Source: Mailhella sp.
GTDB lineage: Bacteria > Desulfobacterota > Desulfovibrionia > Desulfovibrionales > Desulfovibrionaceae
Length of the DNA stretch: 30,506 nucleotides
Reading direction: 5' to 3'
Assembly: GCA_020024815.1 (NCBI GenBank)
Contig: JAHHTE010000006.1
Location: 1-30,506, forward strand
Shown: piece by piece, positions 23,197 through 30,506 of the stretch
Layout of the letters: each line of letters opens with the position of its first letter
Position numbering within the stretch: the stretch's first letter is position 1
Position numbers and translations under genes: made by a program
Notes under the pieces: model-generated
Databases searched by the model: none
What the model was told of the DNA's origin: nothing
Seen by the model: the letters and a program-made list of their open reading frames with translations, nothing else

Positions 23197-24262
23197 TTTT
23201 GTTGTTCCATTAACAGAATATGTTAGTTTTTTTAATATATTACGATATATTAGCACTCGTACATTAGGTGCTATGCTTGTTGCTCTTATTATTACTATTT
23301 TAGTAGGTCCATATTTTATTAATATTCTTCATAAATTAAAATTTGGACAACAAATACATGAAGATGTAGCTGCACACCAAAAAAAAGCAGGTACACCTAC
23401 AATGGGTGGTCTCCTTATTATTTTTGGTACATGTTTATCTACATTTTTATTTGCTGATCTTACCAATATTTATATTTGGTTGACATTATTTGTTTTTCTT
23501 GGTTTTGGATTAATTGGCTTTATTGATGATATGAGCAAAATTAATCATCATAAAAATCAAGGCATTACAGCAAGAACAAAATTCTTAGGACAAGTTCTTA
23601 TTGCAAGTATATCTCTTGGATTAATGATAAAATTTACCCAATATGAAACAATTTTATCTATTCCATTTTTTAAACAATTTGCTCCAGATCTTGGCTTATT
23701 TTATATAGTTTTTGCTATTGTGGTACTTGTTGGTTCCTCAAATGCTGTAAATTTAACTGATGGATTAGATGGTTTAGCCATTTTACCAGTTGTTATTTGT
23801 ACTCTTGTATACGCTATTTTTCTTTACATTGCAGGGCATATTAATTTTGCAAATTACTTACAAGTAGCTTTTGTGCCTGGTGTTGGTGAAGTTGTTGTTT
23901 TTTGTGGAGCATTAATGGGAGCTGGGTTAGGTTTTCTTTGGTATAATGCACAACCAGCTCAAGTTTTTATGGGTGATGTTGGTTCGCTTAGTTTAGGTGG
24001 CGTTATTGGATTTTTAGCTATCTTAGCAAAACAAGAATTAATTCTTATTGTTGCTGGTGGATTATTTGTTATTGAAACCTTAAGTGTAACCCTACAAGTA
24101 GCATATTTTCGCTATACTAAAGGAAAACGCCTTTTTAAAATGGCACCTCTTCACCACCATTTTGAACTAAAAGGTTGGACAGAATCAAAAATTATAGTTC
24201 GTTTTTGGATATTATCTGTAATTTTTGCATTAATTTCTCTTTCTGTATTAAAACTTCGTTAG
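23186..24262 (+). CDS. mraY: Phospho-MurNAc-pentapeptide translocase
   Basis: A 358-residue polytopic membrane enzyme (E. coli 360) that moves phospho-MurNAc-pentapeptide to undecaprenyl phosphate, forming lipid I at the inner face of the membrane. Motifs are AHQKKAGTPTMGG (about 64-76), FIDDMSK with the paired aspartates, NAVNLTDGLDGLA, FMGDVGSLSLGG and the three histidines of APLHHHFELKGW. About ten hydrophobic segments are visible. It overlaps murF by 11 bases, which implies translational coupling. Confidence 0.97.
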   Translation: MLYNFVVPLTEYVSFFNILRYISTRTLGAMLVALIITILVGPYFINILHKLKFGQQIHEDVAAHQKKAGTPTMGGLLIIFGTCLSTFLFADLTNIYIWLTLFVFLGFGLIGFIDDMSKINHHKNQGITARTKFLGQVLIASISLGLMIKFTQYETILSIPFFKQFAPDLGLFYIVFAIVVLVGSSNAVNLTDGLDGLAILPVVICTLVYAIFLYIAGHINFANYLQVAFVPGVGEVVVFCGALMGAGLGFLWYNAQPAQVFMGDVGSLSLGGVIGFLAILAKQELILIVAGGLFVIETLSVTLQVAYFRYTKGKRLFKMAPLHHHFELKGWTESKIIVRFWILSVIFALISLSVLKLR

Positions 24263-24271
24263 GATATTAAT

Positions 24272-25597
24272 ATGTTACAATTATCTGATATAAAAAAAGC
24301 CTTAGATGATAAAAAAATCGTTCATGTTGTTGGTGGTGGATTATCTGGACAAGCAGTTATAAAACTTCTTCATTTTCATCACGTTCCTCTTGTTTTCCAT
24401 GAAAAAAACAAAGATAATCTATTACCTGAATTTTTAAATTTTTTAGAACAAAATGCTATCCCTTGTTTTTTTGGTGAACATAAAAAAGAAAACTTTGCAA
24501 ATTGTGATATTTTTATTCCAAGTCCAGCTGCTGCTATATCAGTATTTAAAGACTTATTACCACAAAAAGCATTAGCTGTTTCTGAAACAGAAATTGCCTA
24601 TCTTTTTTGTGAAAATACTCCAATTCTTGGCATTACAGGAACAAGTGGAAAAACAACTACCACAACTATTTGTGATGCAATGTTAAAAGCACAAGGTCTC
24701 CGCGTTTTTACTGGCGGAAATATTGGTACTCCCCTTTCTGTTTATGCTTTAGAAATTACACAAAATCCAAAAACTCCTAGAGCTAATGTTATTGTTTTGG
24801 AATTATCAAGTTTTCAATTACAAACATGTAATGCCCTTAAACCTCATGTAGGTATTTGTCTTAATATTTCTGCTAATCATTTAGATTATCATGCTGATAT
24901 GAAAGAATATATTGATGCAAAAATGAATCTTTTTGCTCATCAAACAGAACAAGATTTTGCTATTTTAGGTCCTGAAATTGCTAACTTAGCTAAAGAATAC
25001 CATTTTAAAGCAAAAACAATTATTTTTGATACAAATAAAAGAAATTTCCCTAATACAAAATTATTAGGACAACATAATCAAAGTAATGCTGAAGCTGCAT
25101 GGCAAGCTTGTCAATTATTTGGTGTGAATTTTGAAAATGCTCAAAAAGCAATGCAAAATATTAAACCAATGGAAAATCGACTTGAATTTATTCGTGAATT
25201 AAATGGTGTTTCTTATATCAATGATTCAAAATGCACAACAGTTGTTGCTCTTGAAGTTGCATTAAAAGCAGTATCAGAAGAAAACCACCCTATTATCTTA
25301 CTTGCTGGAGGTAAATTTAAAGGTGGCGATTTAGAAGCTCTCATTCCTTTTATGCAAAAAAGTGTAAAACACGTTGCTCTTTTTGGTGGTTGTCGTGAAT
25401 ATTTTGAACAAGCTTGGCAAGGAAAAATAAATCTTTCTTATGATGAAACATTAGATCAAGCTCTCTTACGTGCAAAAAATCTAGCCACACAAAATGATGC
25501 AATATTACTTGCACCTGCAACAGCAAGTTTTGACCAATTTAAAAGCTATATTGCTCGTGGCTCCCATTTTAGAGAACTTGTTTTACAATTAAATTAG
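24272..25597 (+). CDS. murD: UDP-MurNAc-L-Ala:D-glutamate ligase
   Basis: A 441-residue Mur ligase adding the second stem residue. It shows a Rossmann-like N-terminal VVGGGLSGQAV, ATP loop GITGTSGKTTT (120-130), GNIGTPL (149-155), LELSSFQLQ, the NHLDYH motif, DAKMNL with the carbamylated lysine (K217), and NDSKCTT in place of the usual NDSKATN. A TAGGAT ribosome binding site lies upstream and the gap to mraY is 9 bases. Confidence 0.96.
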   Translation: MLQLSDIKKALDDKKIVHVVGGGLSGQAVIKLLHFHHVPLVFHEKNKDNLLPEFLNFLEQNAIPCFFGEHKKENFANCDIFIPSPAAAISVFKDLLPQKALAVSETEIAYLFCENTPILGITGTSGKTTTTTICDAMLKAQGLRVFTGGNIGTPLSVYALEITQNPKTPRANVIVLELSSFQLQTCNALKPHVGICLNISANHLDYHADMKEYIDAKMNLFAHQTEQDFAILGPEIANLAKEYHFKAKTIIFDTNKRNFPNTKLLGQHNQSNAEAAWQACQLFGVNFENAQKAMQNIKPMENRLEFIRELNGVSYINDSKCTTVVALEVALKAVSEENHPIILLAGGKFKGGDLEALIPFMQKSVKHVALFGGCREYFEQAWQGKINLSYDETLDQALLRAKNLATQNDAILLAPATASFDQFKSYIARGSHFRELVLQLN

Positions 25598-25617
25598 CTT
25601 TTTCGTGTGAGAATAAC

Positions 25618-26820
25618 ATGAATACAATAAACAAAAATTTTCAAAAGAAACCCACAGAAAATATTGAATATCACTGCATAGATTGGTGGTTACTTGCTTC
25701 TGTACTTATTATTGTAACCTTTGGGTTACTTATGGTTTTAAGTGCAGGTAGTGTTGTAGCTGAACGAGATTTTGGTGATAAATATTTCTTTTTTAAACGT
25801 CAATTTGCTTTTGTTATTTTTGGCTTTATTACTCTTATCTTCTGCACGTATCTACCTAGAAAAATAATAAATAATATACATTATTTATCTATTATTGCTG
25901 TTATTTTTCTTTTACTTTTAACATTATCTCCTTTTGGCTCAAATGTGAATGGTGCAAGCCGTTGGATACAAATCTTTGGTTTTTCCTTACAACCAATGGA
26001 ATTTGCTAAAATTGCTCTTGTACTTTATCTTTCCTATTTTTTAAGTACACATCAACATTTGGGGCAAACATTTAGTAAAGGTGTTATTCCTCCTTTTGCT
26101 ATTACAGGCATATTATGTATGCTTCTTTTGCTACAACCTGATTTTGGTGCTTGTGTTATTTTATTAGCTATTTTGTTTTTCCTCTGTTTAGCTGGTGGAA
26201 CACGATTTATTTACCTTGCATTTTCTTTTACAATGATGGCTACAATGGGCATTAGCCTTATGCTCAATTCAACCTATCGTATGCGTCGTTTACTTGCTTT
26301 TATTGATCCTTTTAAAGATGCTCAAGGTACTGGCTATCAATTAGTTCAATCATTTTATGCTCTTGCTGAAGGTGGTTATCTTGGTGTTGGCATGGGTAAT
26401 GGTAGACAAAAACTTCTTTATCTTCCAGAAGCTCATAATGACTTTATTGTTTCTGTTATTGGTGAAGAATTAGGACTTTTAGGCATTACCCTTATGATGG
26501 GACTTTTTATGATTATTTTTGCCCGTTGTTACCGAATTATTTTGGGACAAAAAAATCTTCAAGATAAACTTATGGCATTTGGTCTTACACTTATCATAGT
26601 GTTAGGAACAACATTAAACTTAGCTGTTATTATGGGAATGGTACCTCCTAAAGGTGTTGCTATGCCATTTTTAAGTTATGGTGGTAGTTCTCTTCTTGCA
26701 AGTATGATTTGTATGGGACTTTTACTCAATTATTCAAGAACAGTACATTTTGATGAAAAGAAACCTACAAAACGCCTTACAAATAAAACACAAATGCAAA
26801 AAGTTGAGTATGCCTACTAA
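25618..26820 (+). CDS. ftsW: FtsW, septal peptidoglycan glycosyltransferase (SEDS)
   Basis: A 400-residue SEDS-family membrane protein that polymerises lipid II at the septum with FtsI. It has about ten membrane segments and the family landmarks NGASRWIQ, FSLQPMEFAKIALVLYL, PDFGACVIL, the periplasmic AEGGYLGVGMGNGRQKLLYLPEAHNDFIVSVIGEELG, and PKGVAMPFLSYGGSSLL near the C-terminus. The residues PEAHNDF contain the conserved acidic loop region. It begins 20 bases after murD with GAGAATAAC before the ATG, and its position between murD and murG separates FtsW from RodA. Confidence 0.96.
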   Translation: MNTINKNFQKKPTENIEYHCIDWWLLASVLIIVTFGLLMVLSAGSVVAERDFGDKYFFFKRQFAFVIFGFITLIFCTYLPRKIINNIHYLSIIAVIFLLLLTLSPFGSNVNGASRWIQIFGFSLQPMEFAKIALVLYLSYFLSTHQHLGQTFSKGVIPPFAITGILCMLLLLQPDFGACVILLAILFFLCLAGGTRFIYLAFSFTMMATMGISLMLNSTYRMRRLLAFIDPFKDAQGTGYQLVQSFYALAEGGYLGVGMGNGRQKLLYLPEAHNDFIVSVIGEELGLLGITLMMGLFMIIFARCYRIILGQKNLQDKLMAFGLTLIIVLGTTLNLAVIMGMVPPKGVAMPFLSYGGSSLLASMICMGLLLNYSRTVHFDEKKPTKRLTNKTQMQKVEYAY

Positions 26821-27926
26821 TGAATAAAGAATTAAATATTATTGTTTCAACAGGTGGTACAGGTGGACATATCTTTCCTGCTATTGCTGTTGCAAATGAA
26901 ATAAAAGAAAATTTTGCTAATGAAAATATCAAAGCTAATATTCTTTTTGTAGGCTCACTCTATGGTAAAGAAAAAATTCTTTGCCAAAAAAATAATATTC
27001 CATTTTATGGATTACAAGTTCGAGGTATAAAAGGACGGGGTCTAAAAGCAATTTCTGCATCTTTTGATATGCTAAAAGCCATTTATGAAAGTTATTGCTT
27101 TTTAGGAAAAAATAAAACAGATGCTGTCATTGGCTTTGGTGGATATGCTTGTTTTGCTATGCTTTTAGCTGCAAGACTTAAAGGCATACCAACCATGATT
27201 CATGAACAAAATGCTGTTGCTGGATTAGCAAATAAAATTCTTGCAAAATTTGTTCAAACTATTTGTCTTACACTAAAAGACACTAAAAACCAATTTGACC
27301 CAAAAAAAACTGTTATTACTGGAAATCCTATAAGAAAAGAAATAGCACAAATACAAAAAGAACCCCATACTGATAAACATTTACTTATCATGGGTGGAAG
27401 CTTAGGAGCTGTTGCTTTAAATTCCTTAGTTGTAACATTACTAAGTACCTTAAGAGAAAATAATATTTCTTTTACCCATCAATGTGGTGAAAAAGATTAT
27501 CAACGTGTATACGAAGCATATAAAAGTCATGGTTATACCCATGAGGAAATAGAAAAAATTCTTTTTCCCTTTATTGATAATATGGCTGAATTATATAAAA
27601 AAACAGATTTAGCTCTTTGTCGTGCTGGTGCAACAAGTATTGCTGAACTTACAGCGACAAAAACACCTGCTATTTTTGTTCCTTTTCCTTATGCTGCCAA
27701 TGATCACCAAACAGCAAATGCACAAACACTTGTTGATGAAAAAGCAGCTTACATGGTGCAAGAAAAAGAATTAAAAAATTTCCCTATGGCAAGAGTTATT
27801 TTAAAACTTTTAAATGATGATAAAGAATTAACTGAAATGGCAAAAAATATGGGAAAACTCGCCCATAAAGATGCAGCACAAAATGTTGTTAATGAATTAA
27901 AAAAACTAATAGTAACTAAATTATAG
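26820..27926 (+). CDS. murG: UDP-GlcNAc:lipid I GlcNAc transferase
   Basis: A 368-residue GT28 glycosyltransferase converting lipid I to lipid II at the inner membrane. It shows the glycine-rich STGGTGGHIFPAIAVA (10-25), GFGGYACF, MIHEQNAVAGLANK, VITGNPIR, the MGGSLGAVALN loop, and LCRAGATSIAELTATKTPAIFVPFPYAANDHQTANA with the UDP-GlcNAc binding residues. Its ATG overlaps the ftsW stop by one base (TAATG), implying coupling. Confidence 0.97.
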   Translation: MNKELNIIVSTGGTGGHIFPAIAVANEIKENFANENIKANILFVGSLYGKEKILCQKNNIPFYGLQVRGIKGRGLKAISASFDMLKAIYESYCFLGKNKTDAVIGFGGYACFAMLLAARLKGIPTMIHEQNAVAGLANKILAKFVQTICLTLKDTKNQFDPKKTVITGNPIRKEIAQIQKEPHTDKHLLIMGGSLGAVALNSLVVTLLSTLRENNISFTHQCGEKDYQRVYEAYKSHGYTHEEIEKILFPFIDNMAELYKKTDLALCRAGATSIAELTATKTPAIFVPFPYAANDHQTANAQTLVDEKAAYMVQEKELKNFPMARVILKLLNDDKELTEMAKNMGKLAHKDAAQNVVNELKKLIVTKL

Positions 27927-27934
27927 AGAATAAC

Positions 27935-29335
27935 ATGAAAAAAGTTCGTGCAATACATATGATAGGCATAGGCGGCAGTGGTATGAGTGGTATCGCCGAA
28001 GTATTATTAAATCTAGGTTACACTGTAACTGGTTCTGATATGAGTAATAGTAACACAGTACAACGATTAAAAAATCTTGGTGCAACCATTTATCAAGGTC
28101 ATGCAGAAGAAAATATAAAAGCACCTCAAGTTGTTGTACGTTCTACTGCTATTTCTGATGAAAATCCTGAAATTATTGCAGCAAAAAAACATAATATTCC
28201 CGTAATTGCTAGAGCAGAAATGCTTGCAGAACTTATGCGTTTACGTCAAGGCATTGCCATTGCTGGTACACACGGTAAAACAACTACAACCTCATTAACT
28301 GCAGCTATTTTTGATGCTGCAGAACAAGATGCTACTGTTATTATAGGTGGCTTGCTTAACGCTTATGGCACAAATGCTAGACTTGGTAAAGGCGAATATT
28401 TAATTGCAGAAGCTGATGAATCTGATGGTTCTTTTTTATATCTTTTTCCTATTATTAACGTTGTTACAAATGTTGATTACGACCATATAGATCATTATAA
28501 AAATCAAGAAAATATTGATAATGCTTTTATTAATTTTATGAATAAAGTTCCTTTTTATGGAATGAATATTGTTTGTGGTGATGATGAAGGCTGTAAACGA
28601 ATTTTACCCCATATTAAACGCCCTGTTATAACATACGGCTTTGGTGAAAATAATACGTTACGTGCTGAAATTATTGATTGTCAACGCATTAATCATTTTA
28701 ATGTTTATCAAAAAATTAGAAAGCAAAACGCAGAAATAGAAGAAATTTTTTGGGGAGAAGTTACCCTCAATCATCCAGGAAAACATAATATTTTAAATGC
28801 ATTAGCGGCTATTGGTGTAAGCATTGAAGCAGATATTCCAAAAGAAGCTTGCCTTAAAGGTTTACGTGAATTTACAGGAGTAGGTCGCCGTTTTGAATTT
28901 AAAGGTGAAATTAATGGCATTACCGTTATTGATGATTATGGACATCACCCTGCTGAAATTCGAGCTACTATAAATTGTGCTAAACAAGCCTTTCCAAACA
29001 GACGAATTATTATGGCATTTCAACCTCACAGATTTTCCCGTACAGAAGCATTATTTGGTGATTTTTGTGGTTGCTTTGAAGGTGTTGATGAACTTTTTCT
29101 TACAGAAATTTATGCTGCAAGTGAAAAGCCCATTCCAGGCATTAATAGTGAAAGTTTAGTTCATGGTATACGTCAAATAACTAAAAATATAAAAATACAA
29201 AATTTTCCTAATATTGACGAACTAGAAAAAAATCTTTGTGCTGATTTACGTGAAAGTGATGTAGTTCTTACTCAAGGTGCTGGAAATATCACTACTCTTG
29301 GAACAAAAATTTTAACGCATTTAAAAAATAACTAG
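27935..29335 (+). CDS. murC: UDP-MurNAc:L-alanine ligase
   Basis: A 466-residue Mur ligase adding the first residue of the stem peptide. It has HMIGIGGSGMSGIAEVL (8-24), the ATP loop GTHGKTTTTS, AEADESDGSF, VTNVDYDHIDHY, HPGKHNILNALAAI and VIDDYGHHPAEI, all diagnostic for MurC. It is preceded by AGAGAATAAC, nearly the same leader as ftsW, and lies 8 bases after murG. It is followed by murB after 7 bases, although the pathway order is MurB then MurC. Confidence 0.97.
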   Translation: MKKVRAIHMIGIGGSGMSGIAEVLLNLGYTVTGSDMSNSNTVQRLKNLGATIYQGHAEENIKAPQVVVRSTAISDENPEIIAAKKHNIPVIARAEMLAELMRLRQGIAIAGTHGKTTTTSLTAAIFDAAEQDATVIIGGLLNAYGTNARLGKGEYLIAEADESDGSFLYLFPIINVVTNVDYDHIDHYKNQENIDNAFINFMNKVPFYGMNIVCGDDEGCKRILPHIKRPVITYGFGENNTLRAEIIDCQRINHFNVYQKIRKQNAEIEEIFWGEVTLNHPGKHNILNALAAIGVSIEADIPKEACLKGLREFTGVGRRFEFKGEINGITVIDDYGHHPAEIRATINCAKQAFPNRRIIMAFQPHRFSRTEALFGDFCGCFEGVDELFLTEIYAASEKPIPGINSESLVHGIRQITKNIKIQNFPNIDELEKNLCADLRESDVVLTQGAGNITTLGTKILTHLKNN

Positions 29336-29342
29336 GTGTATT

Positions 29343-30314
29343 ATGTTAACCATACAAAATAATATAGAACTAAAAAATAAAACCACCATACGTCTTGGTG
29401 GTATAGCTCCCTATTATCTTTGTATTACACAAGCAAATGATTTACTTGAATTTCAAAATATTGAAGCAAAATTGTCTATTCCTTTTAAAGTATTAGGTGG
29501 AGGAAGTAATCTTATCATTGCAGATACAAGCATATATCCTGAACTTCCTTTTGGGGTTTTAGATATTGCTATCAATGATGAACCAAAAATTAAAAAAATT
29601 AAAAATCCAAACTTCCCTCTTCCACCTTTGGCAGAAAAAGCATTGTCCAATAACCAAGAGATTTTTTCTGTTACTGTTGGAGCAGGATATAAAATTCCTA
29701 GTCTTCTAAAACTTTGCAAAGAACAAGGTTTTACAGGATTAGAAGGACTTATAGGTGTTCCGGGTCGCGTTGGTGGAGCTGTTTCCATGAATGCTGGAGC
29801 ATATAAAACAGAAATAAATGACGTTTTATATAGCATTACTCTTTTTCATAAACAATTTGGAATTATTACACTTAATCGTGAAAATATTCATTGCGAATAT
29901 AGAAAATGTATTCCTTATTACCAAAATACAAAATTAATAGATTTTATTCTTATTTCTGCTGAATTTCTTTTTCCTTATATCAATAAAGAAATTGTTGCCA
30001 ATAAAATAAAAGAAAATTTGTTTCAAAAAAAGAATACCCAACCTGTTTCTGCTTTAACTGCAGGTTGTGTATTTAAAAATCCCATTAATGAAAATGGTGA
30101 AAAAATAAGTGCAGGTTTATTATTAGAAAAAGCAGGCTTAAAACAAATACAAATTAATGCTATGCGTTTTTCCCCTATTCATGCAAGTTTTTTAGAAAAT
30201 ACAGGAAATGGACAAACTAAAGATGCTTTAGAGCTTTTAGCTTTAGCAAAAGATAAGGTTGCAACATTATTTAACATTCACTTAGAAGAGGAAGTAAAAT
30301 TATGGATATATTAA
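29343..30314 (+). CDS. murB: UDP-N-acetylenolpyruvylglucosamine reductase, with Cys at conserved Ser sites
   Basis: A 323-residue flavoenzyme that reduces UDP-GlcNAc-enolpyruvate to UDP-MurNAc with NADPH. FAD-binding motifs are LGGGSNLIIAD (51-61), VGAGYKIPSLLK and GLEGLIGVPGRVGGAVSMNAGAY (132-154). In the usual GSxFKNP the catalytic serine is cysteine (C242 in GCVFKNP), and the YRxS motif reads YRKC (186-189). A segment of about 40 residues at 65-108 looks looser than the family core. No other strong deviation was seen, so activity is expected. It follows murC by 7 bases. Confidence 0.93.
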   Translation: MLTIQNNIELKNKTTIRLGGIAPYYLCITQANDLLEFQNIEAKLSIPFKVLGGGSNLIIADTSIYPELPFGVLDIAINDEPKIKKIKNPNFPLPPLAEKALSNNQEIFSVTVGAGYKIPSLLKLCKEQGFTGLEGLIGVPGRVGGAVSMNAGAYKTEINDVLYSITLFHKQFGIITLNRENIHCEYRKCIPYYQNTKLIDFILISAEFLFPYINKEIVANKIKENLFQKKNTQPVSALTAGCVFKNPINENGEKISAGLLLEKAGLKQIQINAMRFSPIHASFLENTGNGQTKDALELLALAKDKVATLFNIHLEEEVKLWIY

Positions 30315-30496
30315 AAAACTCTTTTAAAAAAAATAAAAAGAATGTTTATAATAATAATGTAAAAAAAACAAATTCTTTCAATAAAATAAAGGAAAAACAA
30401 AATAGCACTGAACCTAAATATACATTATTTGATAAACTTTCAAATTTATCATCTTTAAAAAACAATCATATACTTATTTCTATTATAAGTTCATGA
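30302..30496 (+). CDS. Short Lys/Asn-rich ORF at the ftsQ position; possible truncated ftsQ or small gene
   Basis: A 64-residue ORF that overlaps the end of murB by 13 bases. It has a good GAGGA ribosome binding site inside murB. The product is basic and Asn/Lys-rich and ends in a short hydrophobic start (HILISIISS) before a TGA. FtsQ normally comes after murB and has just such a basic cytoplasmic arm before its membrane segment, so this may be the N-terminus of an ftsQ broken by the stop. Alternatively the ATG at 30493, which overlaps the TGA (ATGA), starts the next gene at the window edge. I cannot decide, and the window ends 10 bases later. Confidence 0.45.
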   Translation: MDILKNSFKKNKKNVYNNNVKKTNSFNKIKEKQNSTEPKYTLFDKLSNLSSLKNNHILISIISS

Positions 30497-30506
30497 AGTA
30501 TTATGC

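Overview
The window is a strongly AT-rich (about one third GC by eye) bacterial chromosome segment. It carries mainly housekeeping genes and no mobile element, tRNA, rRNA or CRISPR array that I could see. The combination of rplM-rpsI, rpmE-DUF1385-prfA, clpS-clpA-aat, and a dcw cluster with a PASTA-tailed FtsI points to a low-GC relative of the Desulfovibrionaceae (Lawsonia-like). The meso-DAP type MurE fits a Gram-negative envelope. This assignment is an inference from gene content and protein style, not a database match.

Layout. (1) 115-5149, minus strand: an operon of a double-HD-domain protein followed by three tandem paralogous family-2 glycosyltransferases. (2) 5369-8274, plus: a clear promoter drives rplM-rpsI. 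Then come a shikimate-kinase-fold protein that is more likely a homoserine kinase, rpmE and a DUF1385 membrane protein. (3) 8293-9363: prfA, followed by a 394-bp gene-free stretch with a perfect palindrome, a terminator and a dispersed repeat. (4) 9758-13277: clpS-clpA-aat, a complete N-degron tagging, recognition and unfolding module. (5) 13516-15923, minus: pyk followed by a partly degenerate HD-GYP protein. (6) 16083-30506, plus: the dcw cluster mraZ-rsmH-ftsL-ftsI-murE-murF-mraY-murD-ftsW-murG-murC-murB plus a short ORF where ftsQ is expected. Many of its genes overlap or are a few bases apart.

The dcw genes take UDP-GlcNAc through UDP-MurNAc-pentapeptide (MurB, C, D, E, F) to lipid I and II (MraY, MurG) and to septal synthesis (FtsW, FtsI, FtsL). 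The start of the cluster carries three GTGG boxes at exact 10-bp spacing that fit autoregulation by MraZ.

The most unusual observations are: a roughly 37-residue low-complexity insertion in MraZ; a mosaic conservation pattern across the glycosyltransferase triplet, suggestive of gene conversion; a family of hairpin-bearing intergenic repeats; a HD-GYP protein with altered active-site residues coupled to pyruvate kinase; cysteines in place of two conserved serines in MurB; and an early stop in the ORF at the ftsQ position. I did not find a clearly new defence or mobile system here.
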